A stretch of DNA of 64,000 bases, from assembly GCF_023159225.1 (NCBI RefSeq), contig NC_063188.1, positions 35,144,021 through 35,208,020 on the forward strand. Direction: 5' to 3'. The notes below the pieces were generated by a model. The model was not told where the DNA came from. It saw only the letters and a program-made list of their open reading frames with translations, and did no database searches. The position numbers were made by a program, and so were the translations under genes. The stretch comes from Perognathus longimembris pacificus. Taxonomy: Eukaryota > Chordata > Mammalia > Rodentia > Heteromyidae. Below, in pieces: positions 59,453 to 64,000 of the stretch (its first letter is position 1; each line of letters begins with the position of its first letter).

Positions 59453-59599
59453 TAATTTTTGTTCTATTGTTTTCTTATGTGGTGGGAATGATTCTTTCCT
59501 AATGCATACACTTACTGTTCTGTTTACTATCCACTGTTTATTTTTGTTATATTTCTTAGCAATTATTGATAGCCAACACTACATCTGGTAGAATTTTTT

Positions 59600-60015
59600 T
59601 TTTCAATATTGGGTTTTGAGTTCAGGGACTTACAACTGCTGCCACTGAACTATGCCTCCAGCTCTTTTTTGTACTGATTATTTTTTAGATAAAGTCTTGT
59701 TTTCTCCCCAGGCACTCACATGGACTTAGATCTTCCTTTTTAAATTTTTCACACTATAGCAGGGATGAGAGGCCCATTCTACCATACCTAGCTTCTTCTG
59801 TTGAGATGAAGTCTCATGAACTTTTCTAGTTGGTCTAGCCTGGAATCACGATCCCCCCAATCTCAGCCTCCAACATACTTGGAATGGCAATTGTGTTGTA
59901 CCACACATACATATATGAATCTTATAAACGTTTCCTGCCCTTCTGGATTCAAAACTCCAATTCTGTTGCTCTCAGCTTCCCAAGTATCTACAATTACAAG
60001 TGTGAGTCACTAACA
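59600..60015 (-). mobile_element. Old B4/B1-like SINE remnants
   Basis: ID-like (ttgggttttgagttcagggac, actgaactatgcctccagc) and B1-like phrases (tctagcctggaatcacgatccccccaatctcagcctcc) appear in antisense, probably from more than one insertion. Confidence 0.5.
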
Positions 60016-60802
60016 TGTGGGTCTGCCCAAATAGTTAATTTTGAGATACATTTTATTTTTCTTTCTTTTCCCCATTCCAGTATCCTGAATTCGAAGCATA
60101 TGTACAAACAGTCCTGTATTTCAGGTGGAGAAGACACACAAGCTGTAAGCCATTTGTAATGTGACAGCTGAGACTTAGTTAAAAGCATTGTTCTGAGGGC
60201 TTTCTTTGGCAGTGGGGATGGCAGCTATATTGTATCTCTGTCAACTGTCCTTTGACACAAAAATCTGAATCATAGTAGATATTAATTGGTATGTTACCTG
60301 GAATTAAGGCCAAAAATAACCAGTAAGGATGTTAAAACTTATATTGTTATTATTATTCAGATCTGAGAGACTAGGAAAAAATAATAGAAAATTAATTTTC
60401 TTTGGAAAGTAAGTGCATTTATTAGCTTCAATTTAGGATTTAGGTGAAAAACCACAGAAAGATGTCCCAAAAAGTCTTAGGTTAAAGCTTTACTCTCTTC
60501 CCTTGTGGCATAGGGGTCAGTGCTCTATCTAGAGAGGAAATGGTGTGAAGACTATCCTTTTAAATAACACTAGATATTGTCAATATGAGAACAAATTTGA
60601 GTCAATCAAGTACTTTGTATAAAGAAGACTACTACCTTGCTTCACAAGGCACCACAAAAGCAATTTTTTTCATTAAGTCATAAAATGTTTGGAACTATAA
60701 AGGGATTTACTAAAAGCCCTGCAAAAAGGGAAAACCCAACCTATCTGTTAATGTACACAGACAGTAATTGATCTTTTGCAGTGATATATCTCAGATGTAC
60801 AC
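60016..60802. other. Non-repetitive sequence
   Basis: No gene or repeat is recognised. Confidence 0.35.
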
Positions 60803-60817
60803 AATCACAGGTACTTT

Positions 60818-61128
60818 CTTTTTTTTTCAAATTTTTATTATCAAACTGATGTACAGAGAGGTTACAGTTTCATACATTAGGCATTGGATACATTTCTTGT
60901 ACTGTTTGTTACCTTGTCCCTCATACCCCCCTCCCTCCTCCCCCTTTCCCTTTCCCCCCCCTGAGGTGTTCAGTTCACTTACACCAAACAGTTTTACAAG
61001 TATTGCTTTTGAAGTTGTTTGTCTTTTTTTACCCTGTGTCTCTCAATTTTGGTATTCCCTTTCAATTTCCTACTTCTAATACCAGTATACATGGTTTCCA
61101 ATATACTCAGATAAGATTACAGATATAG
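60818..61128 (-). mobile_element. 5'-truncated L1 3' UTR, lineage B
   Basis: Same UTR as 6398 and 12449. Target duplications aatcacagRtacttt lie at 60803-60817 and 61129-61143, with one mismatch. Confidence 0.92.
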
Positions 61129-61143
61129 AATCACAGATACTTT

Positions 61144-61559
61144 CCCAAGTGAAATAGTAAGATGTCCTCATGTAACTCCAACTTCTGTCCCAAAATTTCC
61201 CTTCATTTTCAAAAAGTGATGGTTAGCAAGAGGCAAGGAAACAGACTGATGCCCAAACAGCTTGATCTTTGCATTCCACATGGAGTAATATGCCTATCTT
61301 AAAATTAGCAGGTCATTCCAAATAAGATGTCTACTGTACATGTATAGTTGTGCTCTGGCAACTATGTTCAACTGAAAGACCAATGAAAGTCTGGCTTAAA
61401 TTTAAAAATTATCAATTTTAATGAACAGCGGTAAAGATTGTTATGAAGAGAAAGGTGACTATGGACTGTTCTTGCTGGAGGCAAACATAGGACATGCTTC
61501 CCATTAGGATTATAACTGTGTACCACCACACTCAACCTGCTGTTGTGAATTTTAATATT
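61144..61559. other. Non-repetitive sequence
   Basis: Nothing recognised. Confidence 0.3.
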
Positions 61560-62060
61560 TTAAAGTGCACATATAAGTGAGCTTTATTTCCAGCTTTGTG
61601 CTTCTTATTTTACTTAACACAATGTCCTCCAGGTCCCACCATGTTGTAAATGACAAGACTTCCTTCTTACAAATATTAAGTACTATTTTTTGAAAGTGAA
61701 GTATTCTCACATCTTTCCACAGCCTGCACGTAACAAGGGTTTTCTTCTAGCTTTATTCAGTAATTTTGAGAAAAGGGTTCCTTTCTTCCAATATACTCAA
61801 CTCCTGGTACATGAATCTCTAAGCGATCAGTTAAGTGATAGTCAGAAAACTAATAAGTGTAAAGCCACTAATTTCTTATACAGAATAATTTCGTTACTTT
61901 CTCATTCATCAATGGACATTTAGGTTATTTCAGTGTCTCTGCTGTGAAGAGTTCTGCGATGAACCTTAGAAAGGAAATGTCTGACATGCTTATTGCAATT
62001 ACTTTGAATACATACCCAGCAGAAGAACTGGGCCATCAAGTCTCAGTTCCCTCTGTCAGA
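61560..62060 (-). mobile_element. Ancient L1 remnant
   Basis: Antisense L1 phrases: catcaatggacatttaggttatttcagtgtc, gttctgcgatgaacc, atacccagcagaagaactgggccatc. Diverged as much as the 10600 copy. Confidence 0.6.
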
Positions 62061-62084
62061 TCAGTACTAATATATTTGTGAGAG

Positions 62085-62215
62085 GAGGTTTTCAATAACC
62101 TAATTACCTTCCCTAGTTCCCACCCTTTAAAGGTCCCACAACCTCAATACCACCAGTCTACAGACCAGGTTTCCCGCTCATGAACTTTGTGGAGGACAAA
62201 CTACAAACCATAGCA
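62085..62215 (-). mobile_element. MaLR LTR fragment
   Basis: Antisense phrases: cctaattaccttccctagttcccaccctttaaaggtcccac and caatacc; the LTR start (minus strand TGCTATGG) lies at about 62214. Confidence 0.55.
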
Positions 62216-63859
62216 CGAGGAAACAAAGTATCTTAATTGGCAGATGAAATTATCCTTTACATATAATAATATACATGCTTACACACATGTATATAGGCCC
62301 AAGGAATTCAGTAAAAACTAAATTATTAGAAGTAATAACAGTGTAGAAGCACAGATTCAGAGAAGATGATCCTACAGATCTCTTGGAATTTGGGATGTAA
62401 GTCTAAATGGCCAGCAAACTTAGGTTTCCTGGTACCTGGAATATGGTTGGGTGTGGGGGATGTGCTCCTACATGCATGTTTCCTTGACCCTAATTCTGGA
62501 CTCTTGGCTACTTATAGAGAGGTGAGGCTAAAAGACAGCAGAGTTGGAGCCTCTTCAATGTGGGCTTAGGACAAAATGTTGAGCCTGTGTCTCAGCAGGC
62601 ATTAACGTAGTCAATCACCAAGGTCATGAACTGCTTTCCTTCTAGTTCTTGTATCTTACTGTTGTGCCCTGCCTCGTATTGTGTGAGCCCATGTTGGAAT
62701 GGATCTTTTAGATCTAGTCAAACATTTAGAAGATTGTAATTTAGGGACACATAATGGCACTGATGTCTTATAATCATCCTGGATAGTATAACCTATCTAA
62801 GTCAGTCTTAAGCAAAAATTGTGAGAGTAAATATTTATTATTTTAAGCCACTCTATTTCAAGATCACTTGTTATACACTAAAGGACAAGTAAAACACATT
62901 TTGGGACCAAGAGTAGAGTGTTCCATTAACACCAACATAATAAGTAACAATGGATTTGCACTGGTTAGGAGAAGGAAACTGCAAAGGTTAAGGAGAGTGT
63001 ATTAGTGGAAGTCAAAGATACACAGACTAGCCTGTTTTTACAAACATGCTGGTCTGTATGGAAAATGCCTGTGACAGCTTAAGGGCAAGTGAAAACATTA
63101 TTATGCACTGAAGGAAAGGAATGCTTAACAAACCAAGTGTTATAAGTAAGGACAATTTCAGAGTCTTGTAGGTGCCACGTGGTTTAAGGTAGGAAAATTG
63201 TTTTTAAAAAAGGAGATAGTACTGTGCAGTTAGACAATTTTCATCTCTTCTAAGTAGAAAAGAATGTTAAACTTAACTGCTTCTAGATAAAGATCAAATC
63301 CAAGCCTTTTGCCAACTAAAGATGATGTATAAAACTCTAAGTTAGGAACTAAAGAAGATATGTGGCAGTATCCCAGAGAAATACTTAGTAAATAATAGGC
63401 TTTCTAAGGAAATGAATGGTTGCCTCTGCACAGTTTCAGCAGAAGCCTAAGGTGAAAAAGGCTTATTTGAAAGATTTGTAGGTTCCTTTTGTATAATAGA
63501 GTAAACTAAAGCTGGATTGGTTTTAAAAATTAGATTAGTAGAAATTCCACCACTATTGACCACTTAGAATTAAGATACCCCATCTTCATGAACTGCAATT
63601 ATAATAAACTTTGCCACTCTGGCTTTCTCTGGCTCCCTTTGTGTCTGCACCTTACTTAAGAGTTAATGTTATAACAGCATAGCCTAATTATAGATGATTG
63701 AGGTTTTAGGATATGCTCCTCAGAGACTTGGTTATTTGTAGGTTACCTTGCTGGTCTATAACATCTTGGAAGTCCAAGTGTCATGTTATTATTATTCCTG
63801 TCCACTGCCCCCAATTGTTTGTATTATCTCTTTTGGGTACTATCAGAGCTTACAGCTTT
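62216..63859. other. AT-rich non-repetitive sequence
   Basis: No gene is recognised. The short frame at 62366-62569 has no domain. Confidence 0.35.
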
Positions 63860-64000
63860 GAGATGGGCTAGTTATTCATGCCTGTAATCCTAGTTACTTA
63901 AGAGGTTAAATTGTAAGATCATGGTTTAAAACCAGCCCTTGCAGGAATGTTTGTGAGGCTCTTATCTCCACAATTAAACACCAAAAAGTTGGAAGTGGTA
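63860..64000 (+). mobile_element. Geo/B1 composite SINE, cut by the window end
   Basis: Starts gatgggctagttattcatgcctgtaatcctagttac, then ggtttaaaaccagcccttgcagg, ctcttatctcc and ccaaaaagttggaagtgg, where the Geo half begins. Confidence 0.75.

Overview
The window is mammalian nuclear DNA, almost certainly from a geomyoid rodent (kangaroo rat, pocket mouse or gopher). The evidence is about ten copies of a dimeric SINE with a tRNA-Ala/ID-like left half (B box GGTTCGATTCC) and a right half unlike other SINEs. That is the IDL-Geo family, which I know only from Geomyoidea. There are no prokaryotic operons, rRNA genes or functional tRNA genes. The region is gene-poor and packed with L1, SINE and LTR copies; one 500-base run of N (37762-38261) is an assembly gap.

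Layout. 1-520 is a decayed minisatellite of about 30 bp units. It runs into a CpG-rich block (about 540-1300) holding the only plausible host gene: a two-exon candidate (776-1214 joined to 1843-1919) with an MSATG start and an acidic tail, tentatively related to the X-linked cancer/testis family CT47. 2000-22600 is mostly old repeats: several L1 3' ends, a MaLR LTR split by an L1, a tandem SINE pair, and a solo LTR at 21026-21583 with an AGTTG target duplication.

22690-27735 is the most unusual part. It is a tandem array with three levels: CCCTAA-like hexamers inside monomers of about 163 bp, and five monomers per higher-order unit of about 815 bp, about 5.4 units in all. A SINE with a clean target duplication and an L1 ORF2 fragment interrupt it.

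27735-38800 is mainly non-repetitive sequence with SINEs, microsatellites, a 427 bp tandem duplication and the gap. 38827-45517 is a full-length L1 (about 6.7 kb) with a 13 bp target duplication, inserted in an older L1 whose halves flank it. It has a 5' UTR with two tandem units of about 105 bp, an ORF1 with one in-frame stop, an ORF2 with two frameshifts and a D145E change in the endonuclease, and a 3' UTR. An LTR (46365-46706) and a 1.9 kb antisense L1 follow. 48846-64000 returns to non-repetitive sequence with two G-poor CACA-type decayed arrays, a nested L1 cluster (53090-55245) and several SINEs.

No set of host genes works together here. What the window records is a succession of retrotransposition events, with target duplications that often allow relative dating, plus one higher-order satellite.
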